A stretch of 64,000 nucleotides of DNA, from assembly GCA_965153455.1 (NCBI GenBank), contig OZ234495.1, positions 25,788,875 to 25,852,874 of the forward strand. The letters run 5' to 3'. Shown in pieces: positions 43,727 through 52,434 of the stretch. The stretch comes from Sphagnum compactum. Lineage: Eukaryota; Bryophyta; Sphagnopsida; Sphagnales. A model generated the notes under the pieces. It ran no database searches. It worked only from the letters and a program-made list of their open reading frames with translations, and was not told the origin of the DNA. The translations under genes were made by a program, and so were the position numbers. Position 1 is the first letter of the stretch; every line of letters begins with the position of its first letter.

Positions 43727-45283
43727 CTAAACATTCATGTATTGTTGGGCAGCGTCGATATTTCCACGCAAACCAGCCATGAACGACTGCACCGGCCTCA
43801 CAAGCAACATATATTCAATGAACAACAAATTCAGTTTTGGAGGTAAGAAACGAGGTATCAATTTGACAGGCGGCCCTGCATTGGCGCCCTTGTGGTATCT
43901 CTGGAAAGTCATATTGGTGCCAAAGGACCAATAGAATGTCCTATCAGAATGTTCCGTGTTGCGAATGAGATAACTTTTATACTCCTCCCCTCGAGGAGGA
44001 CCACCGGCAGTGAGATGCATGAGTAAAAATAACAACGCATGTATACGATCGGCTGCTCGTGCCCACATTGCCAAGGCATTTTCATTCCATATGATGGATC
44101 GATCGTCGTTTGTGCCTTTGATAAAAAGTCCTCGAGTAAGTCGATCGGTAAAAAGGTGGATGGCCAGATCTTGTCCATGACGATGAAATTCAGTACGGGC
44201 ATCCGACAAGAAAGAATATCCAACTTCGTCTTCATTCACCTTGTCGACGATGTTGCCTTCCGCTATCACCTGACCGATCCAGGTTGTCTGGAGTCCCAGT
44301 AGTAATTGGTTGCTCATGACTTTATTTGCCTCGCCGAACAACTTGCCAACCAGGTTTCGTAATGTGTCGATTGTCACAGCTTGACCATCGATCGTGCAGG
44401 CCAAAGGACCGATTCGAACTAGTCTGGGGACGTCCGGGTCGTCGCCCAACACCGTGCAAGCAAGGCGCATGGTCTCCCGCAATCTGTTGAACGGTGTGTC
44501 CTTGGCGTTATCACGAATGCAGGCGAGCCACTCATCAGCCTCGCACCAAGGGATGGTGGGGTGATCCGACTGCCACATTGGACGCACAAGCTGCATGAGG
44601 ATCGTGCATCTCCACCAATACTCAAGAATGGCTATGGGACCTGTCACATGTCGAACATGTTCGAAAGCAACGCTGGTTGATGAAGGGTTCGACTTTAGGC
44701 TGTTCACAATCAGGAACCTCATTATTGGACAAACGGTTTGTAGCCCATGCGGAACGACCGGACACATCAGCGGTCGACAAATGTGCAGCAACACCGTGTG
44801 GATGTGAATGACATCTTCATTGTCCATGTCTGCATCTTGCCGACCTTGGATATAAGAAATGAGACGGTCGAGTGCATTTGCGAGATCCGAATGCAATTGG
44901 TTAAGAACATTGACGAATGGCTTATCATCTGTCGGGCTGCTATCTCTGGATCGGACCATCGCAATGAGAAGCTTGGTCATCAACGTACAATATTTGCTCA
45001 CTGTGGATGGCACCCAAAGCTGGTTGAGCCCCACCGTGGCCACGGAGGAATCTTCGACAGAAACTACCAGCCGCCTGAGATGATATGGCACACGACCAAT
45101 CATGGTCTGTGCGTTCTCCAAATATGCTCGGACCATCGAGGGCAGGCAATCCAAATTGAGTTCCCCATTCATCGGGGTCGGGAGCACGTTTGCTTGCTTG
45201 ATATGGTCCAATGGCGTACCCGCTGGAATGATGTGGTTGACGGCTAGTTCGTGCCAACAAGACACCCTGAGCCATGGACTCAA
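43727..45283 (-). CDS. Middle part of the same gene: recombinase core-binding and N-terminal catalytic half
   Basis: The 518-codon open frame begins with SPWLRVSCWHELAV, the segment that directly follows OrsD in related proteins. There is no ATG at its left end; it is entered by a frameshift from the OrsD frame near 45283. A helical region follows. Residues ~415-470 contain LLFLLMHLTAGGPPRGEEYK, the T-G-x-R-x-x-E box with the catalytic Arg (~431). A beta-hairpin region has RYHKGANAG (Lys ~465). The closing helices LNLLFIEYMLLVRP run up to the TAG. With the downstream frame, all four recombinase motifs (R, K, R, H...Y) are present. Codon use and GC match the flanking frames. Function as a site-specific recombinase is inferred; the gene as it stands is interrupted. 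Confidence 0.8.
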   Translation of the reverse strand: MSPWLRVSCWHELAVNHIIPAGTPLDHIKQANVLPTPMNGELNLDCLPSMVRAYLENAQTMIGRVPYHLRRLVVSVEDSSVATVGLNQLWVPSTVSKYCTLMTKLLIAMVRSRDSSPTDDKPFVNVLNQLHSDLANALDRLISYIQGRQDADMDNEDVIHIHTVLLHICRPLMCPVVPHGLQTVCPIMRFLIVNSLKSNPSSTSVAFEHVRHVTGPIAILEYWWRCTILMQLVRPMWQSDHPTIPWCEADEWLACIRDNAKDTPFNRLRETMRLACTVLGDDPDVPRLVRIGPLACTIDGQAVTIDTLRNLVGKLFGEANKVMSNQLLLGLQTTWIGQVIAEGNIVDKVNEDEVGYSFLSDARTEFHRHGQDLAIHLFTDRLTRGLFIKGTNDDRSIIWNENALAMWARAADRIHALLFLLMHLTAGGPPRGEEYKSYLIRNTEHSDRTFYWSFGTNMTFQRYHKGANAGPPVKLIPRFLPPKLNLLFIEYMLLVRPVQSFMAGLRGNIDAAQQYMNV

Positions 45284-45939
45284 CTAACGAATGATGGATT
45301 TGGTGCCACGTTTAATACCGAACATTCGTGGGCCTCTAACGAAGCACGCACTTGCTCCTTAAGTTGGAGCCCCATCGGGTCACCCACAAGCTCCATATTT
45401 TGGTGGTCGACACCAAAATAGGTGGTGTGCCCGACCTTTCTAAAAAGGCGTTGCACTTGGCACGGTTGGCAAGTAGCATTAGCTGGTAAGAAAAAATGGT
45501 TGGCCAGGCGATGATTGGCGATGGTCCTCTTGGAAGCGGAATAGTACGCACATCCATCCACCTTGCATCGATATCCATTGATGACCGTGATACCTGGGAC
45601 CACAGGTAAAAGCTCCTGCGGTGGAGATGTGGTATACCTTTCAAGGCGAGGGTCTTGCAATTGGGTGAATTCAATCTCATCAAACAACGGTGCAAAATCT
45701 ATGAGAGGTGGGATTGTAGTCACACGATGCTGGCCACCGTTGCGATGCCGTTTGGGAGCTCTGTGATTGTCGTGCCCCAATAGGTGGTTATGCACTTGGC
45801 AAGGCTTTGGCTCCAAACATACATCACAAACCTTGCACAACAGTAGACGAATGCCATCCACGATGTTGAGAACAACAAAGCCAACATCACGGAGCAGCTC
45901 CGGTGTTTGTTCGATGGGTGGCTGAATTAACATGCCCAT
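45280..45939 (-). CDS. OrsD-like (DUF3505) C2H2 domain, 5-prime part of the recombinase-helicase gene
   Basis: About 219 residues up to the stop TGA at 45280. The first zinc-binding motif reads LLLCKVCDVCLEPKPCQVHN, with HLLGH following. The second is YRCKVDGCAYYSASKRTIAN with HRLANH, both C2H2-like. Then come CQPCQVQRLFRKVGHTTYF and an acidic/amphipathic stretch. This is the OrsD domain layout found at the N-terminus of fungal and plant repeat-associated proteins. The natural start may be the ATG formed by ATGGGC at 45939, which overlaps the target duplication of the LTR inserted at 45940; the upstream frame continues into the LTR and is not original. The 3-prime end is broken by a one-base shift relative to the 518-codon frame. 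Confidence 0.8.
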   Translation of the reverse strand: MGMLIQPPIEQTPELLRDVGFVVLNIVDGIRLLLCKVCDVCLEPKPCQVHNHLLGHDNHRAPKRHRNGGQHRVTTIPPLIDFAPLFDEIEFTQLQDPRLERYTTSPPQELLPVVPGITVINGYRCKVDGCAYYSASKRTIANHRLANHFFLPANATCQPCQVQRLFRKVGHTTYFGVDHQNMELVGDPMGLQLKEQVRASLEAHECSVLNVAPNPSFVS

Positions 45940-46917
45940 TGACGCGCTCCCAAGTCCCTTGTAGACCCACTTGAGGGTCCAAGTATGCGACAATGCGGAA
46001 GGAGTTGGAACTTGGAGCCGCTCCCTAGCTCACAACACTTGGAGGGGTAGAAAGGCGTGTTGGAGCTCCGGGATGGGACTAGGAAGAATTGACAAGCTTA
46101 TTCACTCACACGGGCCTGCACACAACCCACACAAAGTGGTTAGTGCATAGTTGGAGCACCTTTGGTGCTAGGACGAGCCACGCGCAACACGGACACACAA
46201 GACTCACCACGGCCCGGACTTGGGGGAAGCCACCACCTTCCCCCCTTATAGTATACTCTGCAGCTCTCCACGGAGGCTACATCCAAATGGCTATTTTTCC
46301 CGGGACTCCCGCGTGGGAGTCCCGAATTCGCGCCAAATGGGACTCCCGCGACTTTGGAGCCCCATAACTTTGCGAGCAGATCTCGGATCGCAATGCGGTC
46401 TGAAGCAAAGTTGTAGCTCTCGTCGAGAGCTTTCCAACGATATGTGGCACGCCCCCTGTAGCTAAGTAAATCGGGTCGATTCTTGACTTTTAGTGGTTGG
46501 GAGTCAAACTGGCAGTTCGACTCCCGACCCTTCTTTTGGCCATAACTTGTGTTTCAGAGATCCGAATGAGCCATGCAAGCCCATTTTAGACATTTACGCT
46601 CCAAGAGCTTTTCAATGATATAAAGATAGTCACAAGACATTGAGGTTTGACCCCTGCGATCGCTCTCTGAAGTTTCGGGAGTCCATCGGGACTCCATCTC
46701 CTCAAGTGGGAGTTGCCTTGGGAGTGTGAGGGTTCACTCCCTCATACTCCCTCACACTTTCTAACACTCCCGGGAGTGTGTGATGTGACTCCCGGGCTTC
46801 CTCTTGCCTTAATTCCCGGGCTTCCTCTTGCCTTCACTCCCAAGCTTCCTTTCTTTTGGCCCGCAACCTTGCAACCCCCTTAGCCTTGGCCGCGTGTCCA
46901 AAGCTAGGGTTGCGACA
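45940..46917 (-). mobile_element. 3-prime LTR (subfamily A) of a minus-strand chromovirus
   Basis: 978 bp, reading TGTCGCAACCCTAGC... to ...GCGCGTCA on the minus strand. On the right it is bordered by a polypurine tract (GTGGGGGAGAG on the minus strand), so it is a 3-prime LTR with its internal region at 46,918-48,998. On the left it abuts CCCAT (45935-45939), the presumed target duplication in the OrsD gene. The matching 5-prime LTR must lie beyond the right edge if the interpretation of nesting is correct. Confidence 0.88.
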
Positions 46918-47709
46918 CTCTCCCCCACTAGAAGAAGAGGTCAATGTCCTCATTGACACTTAGAATTTCTTTCAACAATTGCAATTGCTTTCTTTTAGAT
47001 CCTTGGCCATCAAATGCCGACTCCTTCCGGCCGGACGTTGCCTCAAGCTAACTTAGCGTCCCCAAGCTTCCAACACTCTCTTGGCAAGTCCAAGGGTGTC
47101 TCAATAGAAACCCTCCATTGCTTCATCAAAAGACCTAACTAGCCTAATTGACGAAGCCCTCATTTGGGAGGCCATTCTTCCAACCTTCCCCTCATGAGGA
47201 ACTCAAGCCAAGCTTAACCTTGACCTAAGCTACTTGACATGACTCCTTTCCCAATCTTGCGCCTTGATCACAACAATCAAGCCTTTCCTAAAGGTGTGCT
47301 TATCAAGGTACGAGAAGCGACGTTTAGGCTTTGCAAAAGCCTAAGTCCCAAGCTACGCGATTATAGTACGCGAACGGGGTCATGACTTCCCACGTTGGCC
47401 GCCACTACCAACCAACCCTTCGGGATGCACTTTGGGCATGTGCACGTCCCCGCAAGCTCACCTTGCTTGCCTCCTCTTTTGGGACCAAGATTTCTCTTAG
47501 CCCCCAAGTAGGAGTCCGATTTTGATTTGGGCTTACGCAAGAGAGTTCCATTTGTCCATGCCATTTGACAACCCCTTTTCTATCATACTCACTTATGTTT
47601 GTGATGCAATCTCTTGGAAGTTTTAAAATTTAACCTTTATTTCACTTGCAACTTGATGTGGTACATTTGTGTAACTTTCCGCCCCACTAAAAGAAAGGTG
47701 ATGTCCTCA
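46918..47709 (-). other. Polypurine tract and 3-prime untranslated region of the minus-strand chromovirus
   Basis: Between the chromodomain stop codon and the LTR lie about 790 bp with no open frame. Similar untranslated sequence is recognisable after the plus-strand element's pol (58,011-58,816) and at 50,187-50,325. Confidence 0.75.
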
Positions 47710-48998
47710 TCACGCTCTATGTTTCCTTTGCCTCTTTGCCGGTCTATTGTGGAATTCTTCGATGGCTTCTTGGGCATGTTCCATATCGGACTCATTCACC
47801 CAAGATGCCTCTATGGGATGGTAACCTTTCCACTTGACCAAGTACTCCTGCTTTCGCCCCCTTAATTGCCTTGACTTGAGCACGGCCTCCACTTCAAACT
47901 CGGGTTCATTGTGAACCAAGTCCGGAGGGGGCCTTGAGTTGTGCTCTCGATCGGGCCTTGAGGCATCACGGGCGACCGGCTTCAAAAGCGAAACATGAAA
48001 TATGGGATGAACCTTAAGATTTTCCGGTAGTTCTAATTTGTAAGTGTCGGGAAATTTCTTTTCCAACACTTTGAATGGACCCGCATATGGGCCCAAGAAC
48101 TTATGGCTCAATCCTTCGGGCAACCGGAAGTTCTTGATGTTCAACCATACTTCATCCCCTTCTTCAAAAGTCACCTCTCGACGGGACTTGTCCGCAAAAC
48201 TCTTGTACCTTTTATGCGCCTTCTCAAGATTGGCCTTGGCCATCTCCCACAAGCGCCGCCTTTCTTCATCAAGTTGTGTGACCATGGGCACTTCCTCACT
48301 TGCATCACTTGGAGGTTGCCCAACCCAAGTTGTGGGCACAATTGGTGACTTGCCCGTCACCATTTGAAAAGGAGTGGCCCCTGTTGCCGAATGCTCCGAA
48401 TTGTTGTAACAAAATTCGGCCAACTCCAAATGGTCCACCCAATCTTGTTGATCCGCCGCCACATAATTCCTTAGGAATTGTTGGATCACCAAGTTCACCC
48501 TCTCGGTTTGTCCATCCGTTTGGGGCCAAAAGGAAGTGCTCATCTTGAGCTCGGACCCCATGCGCTTCCACAAGGCTCTCCAAAACTTGCTTGTGAACTT
48601 GGGGTCTCGGTCCGACACAATGTCCTTTGGGAGGCCATGATGCTTGAACACGTGGGTGAAGAACAACCTTCCCGTCTATTGGGCCATGGCACTATCCTTG
48701 GTAGGAATGAAATGTGCCATCTTGTTAAACCGATCCACCACCACCATGATCGCATCAAACCCCTTTGATGGTGGCAAACTCACCATGAAATCCATGGAGA
48801 CACTTTCCCACGGCCCTTCCGGAATGGGTAATGGTCGTAACAATCCCGCTTGCTTTTTATTGAGTGCCCGGTTTTGTTGGCAAGTCAAGCAAGTCTTCAC
48901 GTATTCCTCCGCATCCTCCTTCAAGTTGGGCCAATAATAGGACTTCTTGAGGAATGTGGTGGTGCGCTTTGCACCACCGTGACCCGCAAGGGGCCCAT
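47710..48998 (-). pseudogene. Chromovirus integrase and chromodomain (minus-strand element, 3-prime half)
   Basis: The minus strand reads [13 protein letters not shown] (HHCC domain, CLTCQQNR), [10 protein letters not shown] with the first catalytic Asp, then one in-frame TAG at 48676-48678. It continues open through [14 protein letters not shown] and [15 protein letters not shown] (second Asp and Glu), [12 protein letters not shown] (GPY/F module) and the chromodomain [20 protein letters not shown]...VKWKGYHPIEASWV. The frame ends TGA at 47710. The upstream part is cut at 48,998/48,999 by another LTR. It probably belongs to the same element as the gag-RT pieces at 60-64 kb. Confidence 0.88.
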
Positions 48999-50020
48999 TG
49001 ACGCACTCCCAAGTTCCTAGTGGACCCACTTGAGGGTCCAAGTATGTGGCAATGCGGAAGGAGTTGGAACTTGGAGCACGCTCTCGACTTCTAGCACTAG
49101 AGGGGGGTGAGAGGGTTGTGCTAGAAGTCCCGGGATAGACTAGGAAGAATTGACAAGCTTTACTCCCTCACACGGGCCTGCATGAAACCACACAAAGTGG
49201 TTAGAACTCATTCTGGGTCCTTTTGGTGTTGGGACAGCCACGGGTGAACTCGGACTCACTTTGACACACCACACCCCGGGCTCGGGAGTAAGCCACCACC
49301 TTACTCCCTTTGGTGGGGAAGCCAGCATCTTCCCCCTTGGGGAAGCCAACCACTTCCCCCTTGTAGTATACTCTGTGACTCGTCGCGGGGGTGGCATCCA
49401 AATGGCCATTTTGTCCCGGGACTCCCGGGACTCCCGCGTGGGAGTCCCGAAATCGCGCATTTTCGGGACTCCCGCAACTTTGAAGCTTCATAACTTTCGG
49501 ATCAGATCTCCGATTGACTCGCCGTCTGAAGCAAAGTTGTAGGTCTCGTCGAGACCTTTCCAACGGTATGTCGCACGTTTTCTGCAGCCAAGTATTTCGG
49601 GTCGATTCCCGACTTTTAGTGGTCGGGAGTCAAAACTAGCGGACTCCCGGGAGTTCGACTCCCGGGCCTTCTTTTGGCCATAACTCGTGTTTTAGATGTC
49701 CAAATGAACAATGCAAGCCCATTTTAGACATCTACACTTCAAGAGCTTTCCATTGATATAAAGAGCGCAACAAGCCATTGAGTTTTGACCCCTCAAAACG
49801 CTCTCTGAAGTTTCGAAAGTCCTTTTGGGACTCCACTTTCACCAACTCCCAACGTGGGAGTTCACTTGGGAGTGTGAGGGTTCACTCCCTCACACTCTCT
49901 GGACTCTTTGCACTCCTTGCACTCCCGGGAGCATGTGATGTGCCCCCCGGGTCTACTACTAGGCCCGCAACCTCACAACCCCCTTGCCTTGGTCGCAAGC
50001 CAAAGGCTAGGGTTGCGACA
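48999..50020 (-). mobile_element. LTR (subfamily A), 3-prime LTR of an element nested in the integrase
   Basis: 1022 bp in minus orientation, TGTCGCAACCCTAGC to GAGTGCGTCA. The left border interrupts the integrase coding sequence after CCCAT (48994-48998). The right border is a polypurine tract (GTGGGGGAGAG on the minus strand), so internal 3-prime sequence of a different element follows on the right. No equal 5-bp repeat is seen on the right because the rest of that element has been removed or displaced. Confidence 0.85.
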
Positions 50021-50325
50021 CTCTCCCCCACTAGAAGAAGAGGTCAATATCCTCATTGACACTTAGAGTTTTCTCTCGCTCACGGTTGCACTCCCGGGAG
50101 CATGCGATGTGAATCCCCGGTCTACTATTAGGCTTGCACCTTGTAACCCCCTTGCCTTGGCCTTGAGCCAAGGCTAGGGTTGCGACATTCTCCCTCACTA
50201 GAAGAAGAGGTCAATGTCCTCATTGACACTTAGGGTTTTCACCCACACAATTGCACTTGCTTTCTTTTGGATCTTTGGCCATCACTTGCCGACACCTTGC
50301 GGCTTGGCCCTTGTCTCAAGCTAAC
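50021..50325 (-). mobile_element. Internal 3-prime remnant with an LTR-junction tandem duplication
   Basis: The polypurine tract and untranslated sequence (50021-50085) are followed by a 101-bp fragment of an LTR start (50086-50186), a second polypurine tract and more untranslated sequence. The unit (about 65 bp internal plus 101 bp LTR) is thus tandemly duplicated. The remnant continues, after the solo LTR at 50326-51431, in 51437-51572. Confidence 0.7.
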
Positions 50326-51431
50326 TGTCGCAACCCTAGCCTTTGGCTTGCGACCAAGGCAAGGGGGTTGTGAGGTTGCGGGCCTAGTAGTAGACCCGGG
50401 AGGCACATCACATGCTCCCGGGAGTGCAAGGAGTGCAAAGAGTCCAGAGAGTGTGAGGGAGTGAACCCTCACACTCCCAAGTGAACTCCCACGTTGGGAG
50501 TTGGTGAGAGTTGGAATCCCAAAGGGACTCCCGAAACTTCAGAGAGAGATTTGAGGGGACAAATCTCAATGGCTCGTGGCGCTCTTTATATCAATGGAAA
50601 GCTCTTCAAGCGTAGATGTCTAAAATGGGCTCGCATTGCTCATTTGGACATCTGAAACACAAGTTATGGCCAAAAGAAGGGCCGGGAGTCGAACTGCCAG
50701 TTTGACTCCCGACCACTAAAAGTCGGGAATCGACCCGATTTACTTAGCTGCAGGGGGCGTGCCACATATCGTTGGAAAGCTCTCGACGAGAGCTACAACT
50801 TTGCTCTAGATTGCATTGCTATCCGAGGTCTGCTCGCAAAGTTATGGGGCTCCAAAGTTGCGGGAGTCCCATTTGGCGCGATTTCGGGACTCCCACTCGG
50901 GAGTCCCGGGAAAAATAGTCATTTGGATGTAGCCTCCGTGGAGAGTCACAGAGTATACTATAAGGGGGGGAGTGGTTGGCTTCCCCAAGGGGGAAGGTGC
51001 TGGCTTCCCCACCAAAGGGAGTGAGGTGGTGGCTTACTCCCGAGCCCGGAGTGTGTGTGTGTTCAAAGTGAGTCCGAGTTCACCCGTGGTTTGTCCCAAC
51101 ACCAAAAGGATTCAACATGCGTCCCAAGGGGGAAGGTGGTGGCTTCCTCAAGTCCGGGCCGAGGTGAATCAAATGAGTCTAAGGTTGCCCGTGGTTCTTC
51201 CTGGCACCAAAGGTGCTTCAACTATGCACTAACCACTTCATGAGGGTTTCGTGCAAGGCGGTGTGAGTGAGTAAGCTTGTCAACTCTTCCTAGTCCCATC
51301 CCGGAGCTCCAACACACCCCTCTACCCCTCAAGTGTTGTGAGCTAGGGAGCGGCTCCAAGTTCCAACTCCTTCCGCATTGCCGCATACTTGGACCCTCAA
51401 GTGGGTCTACGAGGAACTTGGGAGCGCGTCA
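50326..51431 (+). mobile_element. Solo LTR (subfamily A), TSD CTAAC
   Basis: 1106 bp from TGTCGCAACCCTAGCC to GGGAGCGCGTCA, flanked by CTAAC at 50321-50325 and 51432-51436. Contains a TATA-like ACTATAAGG at 50958-50966 and the conserved hairpins described in the findings. Its first ~190 bp appear identical to the solo LTR at 53930, suggesting recent activity. Confidence 0.94.
50958..50966 (+). promoter_or_regulatory. LTR TATA-like box
   Basis: ACTATAAGG lies in a GTATACTATAAGGGG context, conserved in the other subfamily A LTRs (for example near 54572) and as AACTATAAGGGGG in subfamily B (52079-52087). It is the best candidate for the U3/R promoter. Confidence 0.5.
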
Positions 51432-51436
51432 CTAAC

Positions 51437-51572
51437 TCGGGCATCCCCAAGCCTCCAACATTCTCTTGACAAGTCGAGGAAGGTTTCTCTTAAACCCCCT
51501 CCCTCACTCGGGAGGAACTATTTCATCCTTCCCCTCATGAGTCATCATTTGCCGACACCTTGCGGCTTGGAC
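51437..51572 (-). mobile_element. Continuation of the internal 3-prime remnant
   Basis: The sequence after the solo LTR resumes the untranslated region of the interrupted minus-strand element (CGGGCATCCCCAAGC, compare 47060). It is followed by 31 bp that repeat GCCGACACCTTGCGGCTTGG from 50289, before the next 5-prime LTR. Confidence 0.6.
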
Positions 51573-52392
51573 TGTCACAACCCCACTTTGTCCAAGTGTG
51601 GGGGTGAAGCCCAACACTTGGAAAAGTGGGAGGTTTGGAGTCCTCCGGGACTCCCGAATGTTCAGAGCTCGACAGCAAGGCCCAAAACACTTCGCATTGG
51701 GATGTTCTTAGTGTCATTGAAAAGGTCTTGAAACGTAAATATCGAAAATGGCCTCGCATTGGCCATTTGGACATCTAAAGCCCAAGTTATGGGCAAAAGA
51801 AGGGCCGGGAGTCAAACTGGCAGTTTGACTCCCGACCACTAAAAGTCGGGAATCGACCCTTTCCCGACGTCGCCTTAGGGAGTGCGACATGGCGTTGGAA
51901 AGATCTCGACGAGGGCTACAACTTTGGTTTAGACCTCGTTGCGATCGGACTTCGGAATCGGGAGTTATGACCATTCAAAGTCCCGGGAGTCCCGCCGGGA
52001 CAGTTTCGGGACTCCATTTCGGGAGTCCCAACAAAATGTGCCATTTGGATGTAGCCTCCGTGGTGAGCTGCAGAGATAACTATAAGGGGGAAGGTGGTGG
52101 CTTCCCCCAAGTCCGGGCCGTGGTGAGTCAAGTAGTCCGAAGTGCCCGTGGCTTGTCCCAACACCCAAGGGTGTTCCCGAATGTGAACTAACCCACTTGT
52201 GGTTGGTTTTGGATGCAGATTCGTGCTTGATCTACTAGTCCATCTTCTTAGTCTAATCCCGGGGCTTCCAACTCGACCCTCTACCCCTTTCTAGAGTTGG
52301 AAGTCGGGAGCGTGCCCTTCGGTCCCCACTTTCCGCAACTTCACATTGGTGAATCCTCAAGTGGGTTCACCCCGGGACCAAGGAGCGCGTCA
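51573..52392 (+). mobile_element. 5-prime LTR (subfamily B) of the plus-strand chromovirus
   Basis: 820 bp from TGTCACAACCCCACTTTG to GGAGCGCGTCA. A primer-binding site follows two bases later. By eye about 15 substitutions separate it from the 3-prime LTR (58817-59637) in the first ~330 bp, so this insertion is not very recent. Confidence 0.92.
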
Positions 52393-52394
52393 CG

Positions 52395-52406
52395 TGGTAT
52401 CAGAGC
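52395..52406 (+). other. Primer-binding site (initiator tRNA-Met)
   Basis: TGGTATCAGAGC follows the 5-prime LTR, complementary to the 3-prime end of plant initiator tRNA-Met, the usual primer for plant LTR retrotransposons. Confidence 0.9.
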
Positions 52407-52434
52407 TCAAGGTGAAGCTCAACGACATTTTGGG

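Noticed and set aside
45940-45993. The N-terminal extension [13 protein letters not shown] on the OrsD frame
   Set aside because: It is translated LTR sequence. The same frame occurs wherever this LTR end occurs (for example near 51,380).
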